From the NCBI GenBank assembly GCA_016720545.1, contig JADKKK010000014.1, positions 62,001 through 126,000 on the forward strand: 64,000 nt of DNA, given 5' to 3'. The notes under the pieces were generated by a model that was given only the letters and a program-made list of their open reading frames with translations, was not told the origin of the DNA and did not search any database. A program made the translations under genes and the position numbers. This DNA is from Myxococcales bacterium (GTDB lineage Bacteria > Myxococcota_A > Polyangia > Polyangiales > Polyangiaceae). Of the stretch, positions 35,250 to 44,278 are shown one piece after another (the first letter of the stretch is position 1; the number at the start of each line of letters is the position of its first letter).

Positions 35250-35621
35250 ATGGCGAAGGCGTTCGTGTGCCGGTGCGAGGACGTCACTGTGCATGAGCTC
35301 GATGACGCCATCGCCCGTGGTTACACGGACATCGAGTCGCTGAAGCGGTACACCGGCTTCGGCACGGGGTACTGCCAGGGGAAGGCGTGCGTGGCCCTCT
35401 GCGCGCGGCGCCTGGTCGAGGCCGGACACTCGGCGGCGCTCCCCTTCACTCCCCGGCCTCCCTTCCACCCGCTGCGGCTCGCCGCCCTAGCGGGGCTCGC
35501 GGCGATCGCGGAGGAGGACGCGCGCGACGAAAGAGCGCGCGAGGCGCGAGCGGTCGCTGGGTGTGCGGCATCGGACGAGGACGAACCGGTCGAGGCGGGG
35601 CCAGAGGCCTCGGGGGAATAG
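35250..35621 (+). CDS. BFD-like [2Fe-2S] protein
   Basis: This 123-residue protein has four Cys in the BFD pattern: C-x-C in FVCRCEDV near residues 7-9, and C-x4-C in GTGYCQGKAC near 41-46. The bacterioferritin-associated-ferredoxin-like fold binds one 2Fe-2S cluster. In stand-alone form it often serves sarcosine/proline-dehydrogenase-type or other redox enzymes. The last 50 residues are an acidic, Ala-rich tail not normal for the family. It opens a tight plus-strand run; the SDR gene begins nine bases after its stop. Confidence 0.8.
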   Translation: MAKAFVCRCEDVTVHELDDAIARGYTDIESLKRYTGFGTGYCQGKACVALCARRLVEAGHSAALPFTPRPPFHPLRLAALAGLAAIAEEDARDERAREARAVAGCAASDEDEPVEAGPEASGE

Positions 35622-35630
35622 GGCGGAAGG

Positions 35631-36431
35631 ATGAGCAGCGTATTCGTGAGTGGCCTCTTGGCGGGGCGCTCGGCGCTCGTGACGGGCGGCGGCAGCGGGA
35701 TCGGCGCCGGCCTGGCGGTCCGCCTCGCCGAGCAGGGGGCGCGGGTGATGCTGGTGGGGCGCAAGCAAGAGAAGCTCGACGCCGTGCAGCGCCAAATCGT
35801 GGCGGCCGGCGGAGTCGCGGCGACGAAATCGTGTGACGTGCGCGACTTCGCGAGGGTCGAGGAGGCGGTGGCGGCGACCGTGGCGGCGCATGGCGGGCTC
35901 GACATCCTGGTGAACAGCGCGGCCGGCAATTTTCTGGCGCCCGCCGCCACCCTGAGCGCGAACGGCTTCCGCACCGTCATCGACATCGACTTGTGCGGCA
36001 CGTTCAACTTCTGCCGCGCCGCCTTCGGGGAGCTGTCGAAGGCCCGAGGCGCGGTCGTCAACATCACGGCGACGCAGGCGACGGTGGCCACCCCGCTCCA
36101 GTGCCACGCCGGGGCCGCCAAGGCGGGCATCGAGAAGCTCACGCGCGATCTCGCGCTCGAGTGGGGACGCTTCGGCGTGCGGGTGAACGCGATCGCGCCC
36201 GGGCCCATCGAGGGCACGGAGGGCATGACGCGCCTCGCTCCGGGCGACGCTCCCGCCGCCCTGAAGGCGCGCGTGCCGCTCGGCAGATACGGCACGATCT
36301 TCGAGATCGCGGAGGCGATGACCTACCTCGTATCGCCCGCCGGCGCGTACATCACGGGCGCGACGCTGCTGGTCGACGGGGGCACGACGCTCATCGGTCC
36401 CGGCCCCTTCCTCGACATGATGGGCGGTTGA
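35631..36431 (+). CDS. SDR oxidoreductase resembling 2,4-dienoyl-CoA reductase
   Basis: This 266-residue Rossmann protein has the NAD(P) motif TGGGSGIG near residues 17-24 and a NSAAGNF segment near 95. In place of the usual catalytic Tyr-x3-Lys it reads CHAGAAKAGIEKL, keeping the Lys but lacking Tyr. That combination of AAGNF and a Tyr-less H-A-x-x-A-K site is the hallmark of dienoyl-CoA reductases of the DECR type. It would reduce 2,4-dienoyl-CoA during breakdown of unsaturated fatty acids. An AAGG-like site precedes ATG 35631. The next gene starts one base after its stop. Confidence 0.82.
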   Translation: MSSVFVSGLLAGRSALVTGGGSGIGAGLAVRLAEQGARVMLVGRKQEKLDAVQRQIVAAGGVAATKSCDVRDFARVEEAVAATVAAHGGLDILVNSAAGNFLAPAATLSANGFRTVIDIDLCGTFNFCRAAFGELSKARGAVVNITATQATVATPLQCHAGAAKAGIEKLTRDLALEWGRFGVRVNAIAPGPIEGTEGMTRLAPGDAPAALKARVPLGRYGTIFEIAEAMTYLVSPAGAYITGATLLVDGGTTLIGPGPFLDMMGG

Positions 36432-36432
36432 C

Positions 36433-38496
36433 GTGTCCGCCGCGGAAGCGCCGGCGAACGAGCACGCGCGCCTCGAGTCGCTCGGCCGCACCGCCCTCGT
36501 GGGGACGCCGCGCGAGGCCGCGTTCGACGACCTCGCGGAGCTGGCGGCGACCGCCTGCGGGGCCCCGATCGCCGCGGTGAACCTCATCACGCGCGACCGG
36601 CAGTGGTCCAAGGCGCTGTTCGGGGTGCCCGCGGGCCTGACGCTCGACGTCCCGCGCGAGCACTCGCTCTGCGCGCACACGCTGCTCCACGACGGCGTGT
36701 TCGTCGTGCAGGACGCCCGCGACGACGCGCGCTTCGCCACGACCCCGTTCGTGACGGGGTCGCACGGCCTGCGCTTCTATGCGGGCACGCCGCTCGTCAT
36801 GCCCGACGGCTCGGCCCTGGGAGCGCTCTGCGTGATGGCGACCGAGCCCCGCGATCTTTCGCCGGAGCAGCGGCGCGCGCTCGCCGCGCTCGGGCGCCTG
36901 GTGGTCACCCAGATCACGCTCCACGAGGCGCGCGAGAGCGCTCTGCGCGAAGCCGCACAGGTCCGAGCGAGCGCGGTCCCGCCGCTCACGCAGACCGCGC
37001 TCGAGGCGTCCGCGAGCGGGATGGTGATGGTGAACGACGAGGGCGCGATCGTGCTCGTGAACAGCGAGATCGAGCGGATCTTTGGCTATCCGCGGGCCGA
37101 GCTGCTCGGTCGACCGGTCGAGGTGCTGTTGCCCCGACCCGCACGCGAGCGGCACCCCGAGCTGCGCGCCACCTTCCGCGCCGACTCGCGGCGGCGTGCG
37201 ATGGGCGCGGGCCGCGATCTGTGCGGCCTGCGGCGCGACGGGACGGAGTTTCCGCTGGAGATCGGCCTCACGCCGCTCGAGACCCCGCAGGGAAAGATGA
37301 CCCTCGCGACGGTCGTCGACCTCACCGTGCGCCGCGCCTCGGAGGCGAAGATCCTGGAGCAAGCGCGCGCGCTCGCGAGCACGACGGCCCTGCAGACGGC
37401 CATCCTCGCCTCGGCCAACCTGGCCATCGTCGCCACCGAGCTCGACGGGACCATCCGCAGCTTCAACCCCTGGGCCGAGCGGCTGCTCGGGTATGCCCGC
37501 CACGAGGTGGAGGGCACGGTGAACTACACCGTGTTTCACGCGCCCGACGAGCTCGCCTCGCACGCCGCGACGCTGTCGCGAGAGCTCGGCCGGGAGGTCG
37601 CGCCCGACTTCGACGCCATCTCGGCGCGGGCGGCCGCAGGGCAGGCCGACTCGCGCACCTGGACCCACACCCGGAAGGACGGCTCGCGTTTCCCTGTCGC
37701 CCAGGCGGTGACGGCGCTGCGCGACGGCGGCGGCCACGTCGTGGGCTTCCTGGGCGTGGCCAGCGACGTCTCGCACCTGCACGCGGTGGAGAGGCTGAAG
37801 AGCGAGTTCGTCGCCGTCGTGTCCCATGAGCTGCGCACGCCGCTCACGTCGATCCGGGGCTCGCTGCGGCTCCTCGGGTCGGAGGTGAAGGGCAAGCTCC
37901 CGCCCGAGGCGCGCGCGCTCGTCGAGATCGCCAGCGCGAACACGGAGCGGCTCATTCGGCTCGTGAACGACATCCTCGACATCGAGAAGATCGAGGCCGG
38001 CAAGCTCGCGCTCAAGCTCGAGCCGCTCGATGTCGGGCGCCTCGTCGCGAGCGCGCTGCAGGGGCTGAGAGGCCTCAAAGACGGGGCCGCCGCGACGAGC
38101 GACGTCCCGCCGGGGCTCACCGTGCGGGGCGATCGCGATCGGTTGACCCAGGTGATCGTCAACCTCGTGTCGAACGCGGCGAAGTTCTCGCCCGAGGGGG
38201 CGCCGGTGCAGGTCTCGGCCGACCCGGTGGGCCCCTCGCGGCTCCGCGTGTCGGTGAGTGATCGCGGGCCGGGCATCGACGACGCGGAGGTCGGCAAGCT
38301 CTTCGGGAAATTCCAGCAGCTCGACTCCCGCGACGATCGACAGCGCGGAGGCACGGGCCTCGGCCTCGCGATCTCCAAGGCGATCGTCACCCAGCACGCC
38401 GGCACCATCGGCGTGGGCCGCAGGGCCGGGGGTGGCTCCGTGTTCTGGTTCGAGCTGCCCACAGCCCAGGCGGGCGCCGCGGAGGAGACCTCGTGA
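36433..38496 (+). CDS. GAF-PAS-PAS sensor histidine kinase
   Basis: This 687-residue protein has a GAF domain (about 25-165), two PAS domains (about 180-300, with GMVMVNDEGAIVLVNSEIER, and about 325-455), HisKA with SHELRTPLTSIRG (His near 467) and a HATPase_c domain with N (NLVSNAAKF), G1 (DRGPGIDD) and G2 (GGTGLGLAIS) boxes. There is no membrane helix, so it senses a cytoplasmic or diffusible cue. The GTG start follows the SDR stop by one base, and its own stop overlaps the start of the Hpt-receiver gene, so the two are translated together and are likely signalling partners. Confidence 0.9.
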   Translation: MSAAEAPANEHARLESLGRTALVGTPREAAFDDLAELAATACGAPIAAVNLITRDRQWSKALFGVPAGLTLDVPREHSLCAHTLLHDGVFVVQDARDDARFATTPFVTGSHGLRFYAGTPLVMPDGSALGALCVMATEPRDLSPEQRRALAALGRLVVTQITLHEARESALREAAQVRASAVPPLTQTALEASASGMVMVNDEGAIVLVNSEIERIFGYPRAELLGRPVEVLLPRPARERHPELRATFRADSRRRAMGAGRDLCGLRRDGTEFPLEIGLTPLETPQGKMTLATVVDLTVRRASEAKILEQARALASTTALQTAILASANLAIVATELDGTIRSFNPWAERLLGYARHEVEGTVNYTVFHAPDELASHAATLSRELGREVAPDFDAISARAAAGQADSRTWTHTRKDGSRFPVAQAVTALRDGGGHVVGFLGVASDVSHLHAVERLKSEFVAVVSHELRTPLTSIRGSLRLLGSEVKGKLPPEARALVEIASANTERLIRLVNDILDIEKIEAGKLALKLEPLDVGRLVASALQGLRGLKDGAAATSDVPPGLTVRGDRDRLTQVIVNLVSNAAKFSPEGAPVQVSADPVGPSRLRVSVSDRGPGIDDAEVGKLFGKFQQLDSRDDRQRGGTGLGLAISKAIVTQHAGTIGVGRRAGGGSVFWFELPTAQAGAAEETS

Positions 38497-39269
38497 TCCC
38501 GCCGGTCCCCGTCGCCGACACCGCCTCGCTCCGCGAGACCTATCGCCTCGGTCTCGCGGCGAAGCTCGCGGCCATCGCGGAGGCCATCGCGGCGGCGCGT
38601 ATCAGCGCCTCCGGCTCGCTCGACGACGCCGAGGCCCTCGCCCACCGCCTCCACGGCAGCGCAGGGGCGTTCGGTTTCGGCGCGGTCGGCGAGGCCGCTG
38701 GGCGGCTCGAGCGGGCCCTCTGCGTGGCCTCGCGAGCTGCGATGAGCGAGCGCCCGTGGTGCGCCATCGAGCTCGCCGTGGCCGAGCTGCACCGGGCCGT
38801 CGCGAGCGCTCGCGAGACCGTTGCGTGCGCAGCGCCGTCGGGCCCCGTCGCGCCGGACAGGGTGAGCACGGTGCTCATCGTGGACGACGAGGCCGACATT
38901 CGCACCATCGGTCGCATTTCGCTCGAGGACGTGGGCGGAATGCGCGTGCTGCTCGCGCGGAGCGGCGAGGAGGGCCTGGCGATCGCCGCGAGCGAGCGCC
39001 CCGACGTCATCCTGCTCGACGTGATGATGCCCAAAATGGACGGCCTCTCCACCCTCGCGCGCCTCCGAGAAGACCCGCGCACGGCGTGTATCCCCGTGCT
39101 CTTCGTGACGGCGAAGGCCCAGCCGCACGAGGTGGAGCACTATCTGCGCGCGGGCGCGCGCGGCGTGATCGCGAAGCCGTTCGAGCCGCTCAGCCTGCCC
39201 GAGGAGCTCCGGCGCGCGCTCTCGGCCCCGCAGCCCGCGGACGGTGGTCACCACGGCCACGGCGCCTGA
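38493..39269 (+). CDS. Hpt-receiver response regulator
   Basis: This 258-residue protein has an N-terminal Hpt-like helical bundle (about 10-110) with a candidate phosphorylated His in AHRLHGSAGAFGF near residue 53. A receiver domain follows (about 125-245) with acidic pocket VDDEAD, acceptor Asp in LLDVMMPKMDG near 176 and Lys in IAKPFEP. No DNA-binding output domain is present. With the upstream kinase it could form a phosphorelay or end in protein-protein control. The start overlaps the kinase stop by four bases (GTGA). The tail is His/Gly-rich. Confidence 0.87.
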   Translation: MIPPVPVADTASLRETYRLGLAAKLAAIAEAIAAARISASGSLDDAEALAHRLHGSAGAFGFGAVGEAAGRLERALCVASRAAMSERPWCAIELAVAELHRAVASARETVACAAPSGPVAPDRVSTVLIVDDEADIRTIGRISLEDVGGMRVLLARSGEEGLAIAASERPDVILLDVMMPKMDGLSTLARLREDPRTACIPVLFVTAKAQPHEVEHYLRAGARGVIAKPFEPLSLPEELRRALSAPQPADGGHHGHGA

Positions 39270-39320
39270 CGACGCCACGGCGCTTGACGCGGCCGCGCGC
39301 CCGCGTGCTAACCATCCTCG

Positions 39321-40538
39321 ATGCGAGTCGTCTTTCTGTCGCCCGCCTACCCCGCGGAGATGTGCCACTTCACGCGCGGGCTCGCCGAGGTGGGGACCAC
39401 CGTGTACGGCGTGGGAGACACCCCTCGCGAGGCCCTCCCCAGCGCCGTCCGGCCCTACCTGGCCGACTATCTCACGGTGCCGCGCATCACCGACGAGGCC
39501 GACGTCTCGGACCGCGTCTCCGCGTGGCTCCGCGGGCGCACGATCGATCACGTGCTGACGAACTGGGAGCCGCTCGTGCTGCTGGCCGCGCGGCTCCGCG
39601 AGCGCTGGGGGATCCCGGGCATGTCCGTCGACGTGGTGCGGGGCTTCCGCGACAAGGAGATCATGAAGGTGCGGCTGCGCGCCGCGGGCCTCCGGGTGCC
39701 GCGATCGTGGCGGGTGCGCACGGCCGACGAGGCGCGCGAGGCGGCCGAGCGCGTGGGCTATCCGCTCATCCTGAAGCCCATCGCCGGCGCGGGCTGCGCC
39801 GACACGTACCGCGTCGAGAGCCGCGCCGAGCTCGAGCGCGTACTGCCCACGATGAGCAACGTCGCCGAGGCGAGCTGCGAGGAGTACATTGAAGGTGAGG
39901 AGTTCACCTACGACACGGTCTCGCTGCGGGGTCGCCCCGTGGTCGAGAGTATGACCGCCTACATCCCGAAGCCGCTCGAGGCGCGCACGCACGAGTGGAT
40001 AAGCCCCATCGGGATCAGCATTCGCGACCTCGCGCAGCCGAGGCTCGCGCCGGGGCTCGAGCTCGGGCGCGCGGCGCTGGCGGCCCTCGGGATGGGCAGC
40101 GGCTTCACGCACATGGAGTGGTATCTCACCCCCAGCGGGGAGGCCGTGTTCGGCGAGATCGCCTGCCGTTCGGGCGGCGCTGGCATCGTCGACCAGATGA
40201 ACTACACCTGCGACACCGACCTCTTCCGCGAGTGGGCGAGGGTCTCGTGCTGGGGGCACTTCGAGGGCGAGACGACTCGCAAGTACAACGTGGGGATGGT
40301 GTTCAAGCGCGCCATCGGCCGAGGGCTCGTCACGCGCATCGAGGGCCTCGGCGCGTGGCTCCACGCGTGCGGCCCGTGCGTCGTGGAGGATTCACTCCTT
40401 CGCCCCGGGACGCCCCGGCGCGACTGGCAACAAACGACCCTCGCCGACGGCCGCTTGATGGTGCGTCACCCCGACTTCGGCGAGACCCTGCGGATGTGCC
40501 AGGCGGCGGCGACCGACGTGCGCATCTACGCGCAATGA
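39321..40538 (+). CDS. ATP-grasp ligase
   Basis: This 405-residue protein has an N-terminal Rossmann-like pre-ATP-grasp domain (MRVVFLSPAYPAEMCHFTRG) and an ATP-grasp core (about 105-310). The core has GYPLILKPIAGAG as the ATP-binding strand, CEEYIEGEEFTYDT and GEAVFGEIACRSGG for metal and nucleotide binding. The fold activates a carboxylate as acyl phosphate for joining to an amine, as in biotin carboxylase or D-Ala ligase relatives. Substrate unknown. It follows the Hpt-receiver gene by 51 bp in the same direction and may belong to the operon. Confidence 0.8.
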   Translation: MRVVFLSPAYPAEMCHFTRGLAEVGTTVYGVGDTPREALPSAVRPYLADYLTVPRITDEADVSDRVSAWLRGRTIDHVLTNWEPLVLLAARLRERWGIPGMSVDVVRGFRDKEIMKVRLRAAGLRVPRSWRVRTADEAREAAERVGYPLILKPIAGAGCADTYRVESRAELERVLPTMSNVAEASCEEYIEGEEFTYDTVSLRGRPVVESMTAYIPKPLEARTHEWISPIGISIRDLAQPRLAPGLELGRAALAALGMGSGFTHMEWYLTPSGEAVFGEIACRSGGAGIVDQMNYTCDTDLFREWARVSCWGHFEGETTRKYNVGMVFKRAIGRGLVTRIEGLGAWLHACGPCVVEDSLLRPGTPRRDWQQTTLADGRLMVRHPDFGETLRMCQAAATDVRIYAQ

Positions 40539-40562
40539 GGGAGTCAGCCGGGCGTCAGCGGG

Positions 40563-42203
40563 TCAGCCCTCGACGCGCTCCACGACCAGCTTTCCGGCCG
40601 CGTAGTCGGCGCGCACCTTCTTCTTGTCGAACTTCCCGACGCTGGTCTTCGGCACCGCGGCGAGCTCGGTCCACCGCTCGGGCAGCTGCCACTTGGCGAC
40701 CTTGTCGGTGAGCGACTCTTTGAGGTCGCGGAACGTGGGGGCCTTGCCGGGGCGGGGCACTACGCACGCGAGCGGACGCTCTCCCCACTTCTCGTCGGGC
40801 ACGCCCACTACGCACGCCTCGAGCACGTCGGGGTGGGCCATGAGGTGGTTCTCGAGAGCCACGGAGGAGATCCACTCGCCCCCCGACTTGATGACGTCTT
40901 TCGCGCGATCGGTGAGGGTGAGGTAGCCGGTGGGCGAGAGCGTGCCGACGTCGCCGGTGCGGAGCCAGCCGTCCTCGAATTTCTCAGGATCGTTCTCGGG
41001 GTAGTAGCTCCCGGTCACCCAAGGCCCTCTCACGCAGAGCTCGCCCGAGGTCTCACCGTCGTGGCGGATCGCCTGGTTGTCGGGGCCGAGCAGCTTCGCC
41101 TCGACGAAGGCGGAGAGGCGCCCCTGGGTGACGCGGTAGGTCCACGCCTCCTCCCCCGTGACGCCCTCGGGGGGCACGGCTACCGAGCCGAGCGGGCTCG
41201 TCTCGGTCATGCCCCACGCGTGCACGATCCGCATGCGGTGGCGCTCTTCGAAGGCCCGCATGAGCGAGGGCGGGCACGCGGAGCCGCCGACGAGCACCAT
41301 GCGAAACGAGCTCAGGTCCACCGGGTGCTGGTCGACGTGGTGGAGCAGCGCGGTCCAGATCGTCGGCACGGCGCCGCCGAACGTGGGGCGCTCCGCCACG
41401 ATGAGCCGCGCGATCGCCTCGGGCTGGAGGAAGCGATCGGTGAACACCAGGCTCGCGCCCACGAGCATCGCCGCCCAGGGAAGGCCCCACGCGCACACGT
41501 GGAACATCGGCACCACCGCGAGGATGCGATCGCTCGACCCCACCCCGGTGCTGTCGCCTAGGCACAGCTGCATCGAGTGGAGCATGGCCGATCGGTGGCT
41601 GTAGGATACACCCTTTGGCGAGCCCGTCGTCCCGCTCGTGAACGCGATGGCGCAGGCCTCGCGCTCGTCCACCACCGGATAGTCGAAGGGCTCCGCGGAG
41701 GCCTCCGCGAGCAGCGCGTCGTAGTGGTGCACCGCCTTCCCCGAAGCGGCGAGCGCCTCGAGCGCTGTCGGCTCGGCCTGTCCCACCACGACCACGTGCG
41801 CGACGGTGATGCAGTCCCCGACGATGCCCATGAACAGCGGCAGCAGCGAGGCGTCGACCAGCACGACGTGGTCGGAGGCCGCGTTCGCGATGAACGCGAC
41901 CTCGGCCGGCGGCAAGCGAATGTTGAGCGTGTGCAGCACCGCGCCCATCGCCGGCACGGCCATGTACGCCTCGAAGTGCTCTTGGTTGTTCCACATGAAC
42001 GTCGCGACCCGCTCGTCGCCCACCACGCCCAGCCCGCGGAGCGCGTGCGCGAGCCGCGCCGCCCGCCGCGCGCACTCGCGGAACGTGGCCTTCCGGCTGC
42101 CGTGCTCGGTCGCGGTGGTGACGGTCGCGCCGCCGTGCACGCACGCCGCGTGGCGGAGGAGGGTCGCGAGCGAGAGCGGCGTGTCCATCATCGTGCTGCG
42201 CAT
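40563..42203 (-). CDS. Long-chain-type acyl-CoA synthetase
   Basis: This 546-residue AMP-forming ligase has the ATP motif FTSGTTGSPKG at residues 188-198, HAWGMTETSP near 330, DGWLRTGDVG near 410, RAKDVIKSGGEWIS near 430-443 and the C-terminal catalytic Lys region PKTSVGKFDKK. Family members (FadD-like, medium/long-chain) adenylate a fatty acid and transfer it to CoA. It is convergent with the ATP-grasp gene. Together with the dienoyl-CoA reductase-like gene about 4 kb away it suggests fatty-acid use, though the genes are not in one operon. Confidence 0.9.
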   Translation of the reverse strand: MRSTMMDTPLSLATLLRHAACVHGGATVTTATEHGSRKATFRECARRAARLAHALRGLGVVGDERVATFMWNNQEHFEAYMAVPAMGAVLHTLNIRLPPAEVAFIANAASDHVVLVDASLLPLFMGIVGDCITVAHVVVVGQAEPTALEALAASGKAVHHYDALLAEASAEPFDYPVVDEREACAIAFTSGTTGSPKGVSYSHRSAMLHSMQLCLGDSTGVGSSDRILAVVPMFHVCAWGLPWAAMLVGASLVFTDRFLQPEAIARLIVAERPTFGGAVPTIWTALLHHVDQHPVDLSSFRMVLVGGSACPPSLMRAFEERHRMRIVHAWGMTETSPLGSVAVPPEGVTGEEAWTYRVTQGRLSAFVEAKLLGPDNQAIRHDGETSGELCVRGPWVTGSYYPENDPEKFEDGWLRTGDVGTLSPTGYLTLTDRAKDVIKSGGEWISSVALENHLMAHPDVLEACVVGVPDEKWGERPLACVVPRPGKAPTFRDLKESLTDKVAKWQLPERWTELAAVPKTSVGKFDKKKVRADYAAGKLVVERVEG

Positions 42204-42366
42204 GGTCGTGGGCTCCTTGGAAGGCGTGGGCGTCGCGGTACTCTATCCGCTGTTCGCGCTCGACGCCGAGGGGCGCCGCTCGGCGCGGCCGAGGGTCGCG
42301 AGGGGCTCGGCGGCCGCGCGTAATCCCGCGTCGCCGGCCTGCGCCGGCCTCGTCTACACTCGCGGC

Positions 42367-42891
42367 GTGAAGAACAGCGAGCCCTGCCCTTGCCGCTCCG
42401 GCCACCCGTACGGCGCGTGCTGCCGCCCGGCCCACTCGGGCGCCGTCGCGCCGGCCACCTGCGGCGCGCTCGTGCGCGCGCGCTACTCGGCCTTCGCCTT
42501 GGGCGACGGGGAATACCTGTACGCCACGCTCGCGCACGATCACCCCGACCGCGCGACCGAGCCCGAGGCGGTCGACGCCCGGATCGCCGAGCTCTCACGC
42601 GCGGGGCGCGCGCTGAAGTACATGGGCGTGGTCGTGGGCGACGAGACCGAGACCGAGGCGCTCTTCCTCGCCAAGGTGTTCGAGCGCGGACAGGACCGCT
42701 CCTTCGCGGAGCTCTCCACCTTCACGCGCGCGCTCGACGGCGAGGGCGGTGTGGGCGGCGCGCTGCGCTACGCAGGCGGCACCCTCCTCCCTCGCGCAGC
42801 CCTCCCGCGCGGCATGGCGGACGGCGCGGGGCTGCGGCGCGACGACTTCCTCGCCCTCGCGGCGACACACAAGGACACGGTGCGGTCCTGA
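42367..42891 (+). CDS. YchJ-like SEC-C protein
   Basis: This protein of about 174 residues starts at GTG 42367. The N-terminal SEC-C zinc motif reads PCPCRSGHPYGACCRP. The rest (RARYSAFALGDGEYLYATL, KVFERGQDRSFAELSTFTR) is the NTF2-like YchJ/UPF0225 domain. Zinc is probably held by the Cys cluster. Function of the family is unknown. Divergent from the acyl-CoA synthetase gene; the 163-bp gap holds both promoters. Confidence 0.82.
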   Translation: MKNSEPCPCRSGHPYGACCRPAHSGAVAPATCGALVRARYSAFALGDGEYLYATLAHDHPDRATEPEAVDARIAELSRAGRALKYMGVVVGDETETEALFLAKVFERGQDRSFAELSTFTRALDGEGGVGGALRYAGGTLLPRAALPRGMADGAGLRRDDFLALAATHKDTVRS

Positions 42892-42896
42892 TATCC

Positions 42897-43088
42897 GCCC
42901 GCGGGCTGAAGCCCGGGGCAGTGAAAGCCGGGGATCAACCCGATCAAAGCCCGCAGGGCGGGCTCGCCGTTAGCCGCCTGTTACAAGTCAACGGGCTGTC
43001 GAGGTCGCGAAAGAGCCCGCCGCCCCGGCGGGCTTCGCGCACCGCCACCGTGAGCTTTTTCCCTGCCCCGGGGCTTCAGCCCGGGGGC
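42897..43088. repeat. 192-bp element with terminal inverted repeats
   Basis: The left end (42897-42921) and right end (43063-43088) are about 25-bp imperfect inverted repeats around a shared GGGCTGAAGCCC / GGGCTTCAGCCC core. Inside are more hairpins, including AGCCCGCC-GCCCC-GGCGGGCT near 43013-43033. It fills nearly all of the gap between the YchJ-like gene and the convergent aminotransferase gene. No protein is encoded. It is REP/MITE-like and may also act as a two-way terminator. Confidence 0.75.
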
Positions 43089-43138
43089 CTTTGCACCCAT
43101 TTGCGATGCACTATTCAGGTGTTGCGCTTACTTGCGCG

Positions 43139-44278
43139 CTACCCGAAGGTGGCGAGCACGGCGCCGATCTCGGAGACCACGCGCGCGAGATCGGCCTCGG
43201 TGAGGCCGTCGTAGAGGGGCAGCGTGAGCGAGCGCGCGAACACGCGGTCGGCGACGGGGAAGTCGCCCGGGCGGTACCCGTAGCGCGTGCGGAAGTACGT
43301 GGTGAGCGGCATGTGCCAGGTGCCGATGTTGGTCTCGATGCCGCGCTCACGGAGGACGCGGATGAGGTCGGCGCGGTGAGGCGCAGCGGCCTCGGGCAGC
43401 GTGGCCACGTAGCTCTGCACCGCGTGCTCGGCCCCGGGCGCCACGTAGGGCGCGGTGAGCGCGGTCTTGGCGAGCAGCCCGTCGTACACGCGCGCGAGCT
43501 TGCGCCGCCCCGCGAGCACCGGCTCGAGCCTCGCGAGCTGGGTGACGCCAAGCGCGGCCTGGAACTCGGTCATGCGGGTGTTGAAGCCCGGCATGATGAA
43601 GTCGGCCGACGGCGCGGTGGGGTCTTGCCCGTGGTTACGGAGCGCGCGCAGGCGGTTCGCCAGGGCCTCGTCGTCCGTGGTGATGGCGCCGCCCTCGCCC
43701 GTAGTGAGCGCCTTGCGAGGGTGGAAGCTGAAGCAGCCCATCACGCCCATCGCGCCGGCCTGCTTGCCATGCCAGGTGGCGCCGAGCGCGCACGCGGCGT
43801 CCTCGACGAGCGGCAAGCCATAGCGCTCCGCGATCGCGAGCAGGCGGGTCATGTCGGCGGTCTGCCCGAACGTGTGCACGGGCAGGATGGCCTTCAGGCG
43901 GCGGCGCGCGTCCTCGGTCTTGGTGACCCGGGCGAGCGTGGCCTCGAGGGCGTCCGGGCACATGTTGAACGTGCGCTCGTCGATGTCGACGAACACGGGC
44001 TGCGCGCCGCACAGCTCGATCACGTTCGCGGTGGAGAGCCACGAGTACGCCGTGACCGGCACGAGGTCGCCGGGGCGGACGTCGAGGGCGAGCAGCGCGA
44101 GCTGGAGGGCCGCGGTGCAGTTGGTGAGGGCGACCGCGTGCTTCGACCCCGTGATGGCCTTCATGGAGGCCTCGAACTTCGCGACCTCCGGGCCTTGCAC
44201 GAGGAAGCCGGTCTTGAGGACCCGGGCGACCGCCGCGAGATCGTCCTCGTTGATGCTCGGGACCGAGAGTCGGATCAC
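43139..44278 (-). CDS. DegT/DnrJ/EryC1-family sugar aminotransferase
   Basis: This 379-residue PLP enzyme has the cofactor Lys in SFHPRKALTTGEGG (Lys189), Asp in LPLVEDAACALGA and the substrate segment NTRMTEFQAALG. The family transaminates keto sugars bound to a nucleotide. GTG start at 44278 overlaps the epimerase stop by four bases. As the last gene of a methyltransferase-dehydrogenase-epimerase-aminotransferase operon it probably makes an amino sugar for a surface polysaccharide, in the manner of WbpE-type pathways. Confidence 0.9.
   Translation of the reverse strand: MIRLSVPSINEDDLAAVARVLKTGFLVQGPEVAKFEASMKAITGSKHAVALTNCTAALQLALLALDVRPGDLVPVTAYSWLSTANVIELCGAQPVFVDIDERTFNMCPDALEATLARVTKTEDARRRLKAILPVHTFGQTADMTRLLAIAERYGLPLVEDAACALGATWHGKQAGAMGVMGCFSFHPRKALTTGEGGAITTDDEALANRLRALRNHGQDPTAPSADFIMPGFNTRMTEFQAALGVTQLARLEPVLAGRRKLARVYDGLLAKTALTAPYVAPGAEHAVQSYVATLPEAAAPHRADLIRVLRERGIETNIGTWHMPLTTYFRTRYGYRPGDFPVADRVFARSLTLPLYDGLTEADLARVVSEIGAVLATFG

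Noticed and set aside
34194..35468. Longer bestrophin reading frame starting at 35468
   Set aside because: The extra 110 residues overlap the BFD gene and its upstream region on the other strand and lack bestrophin character; ATG 35138 gives the normal N-terminus.
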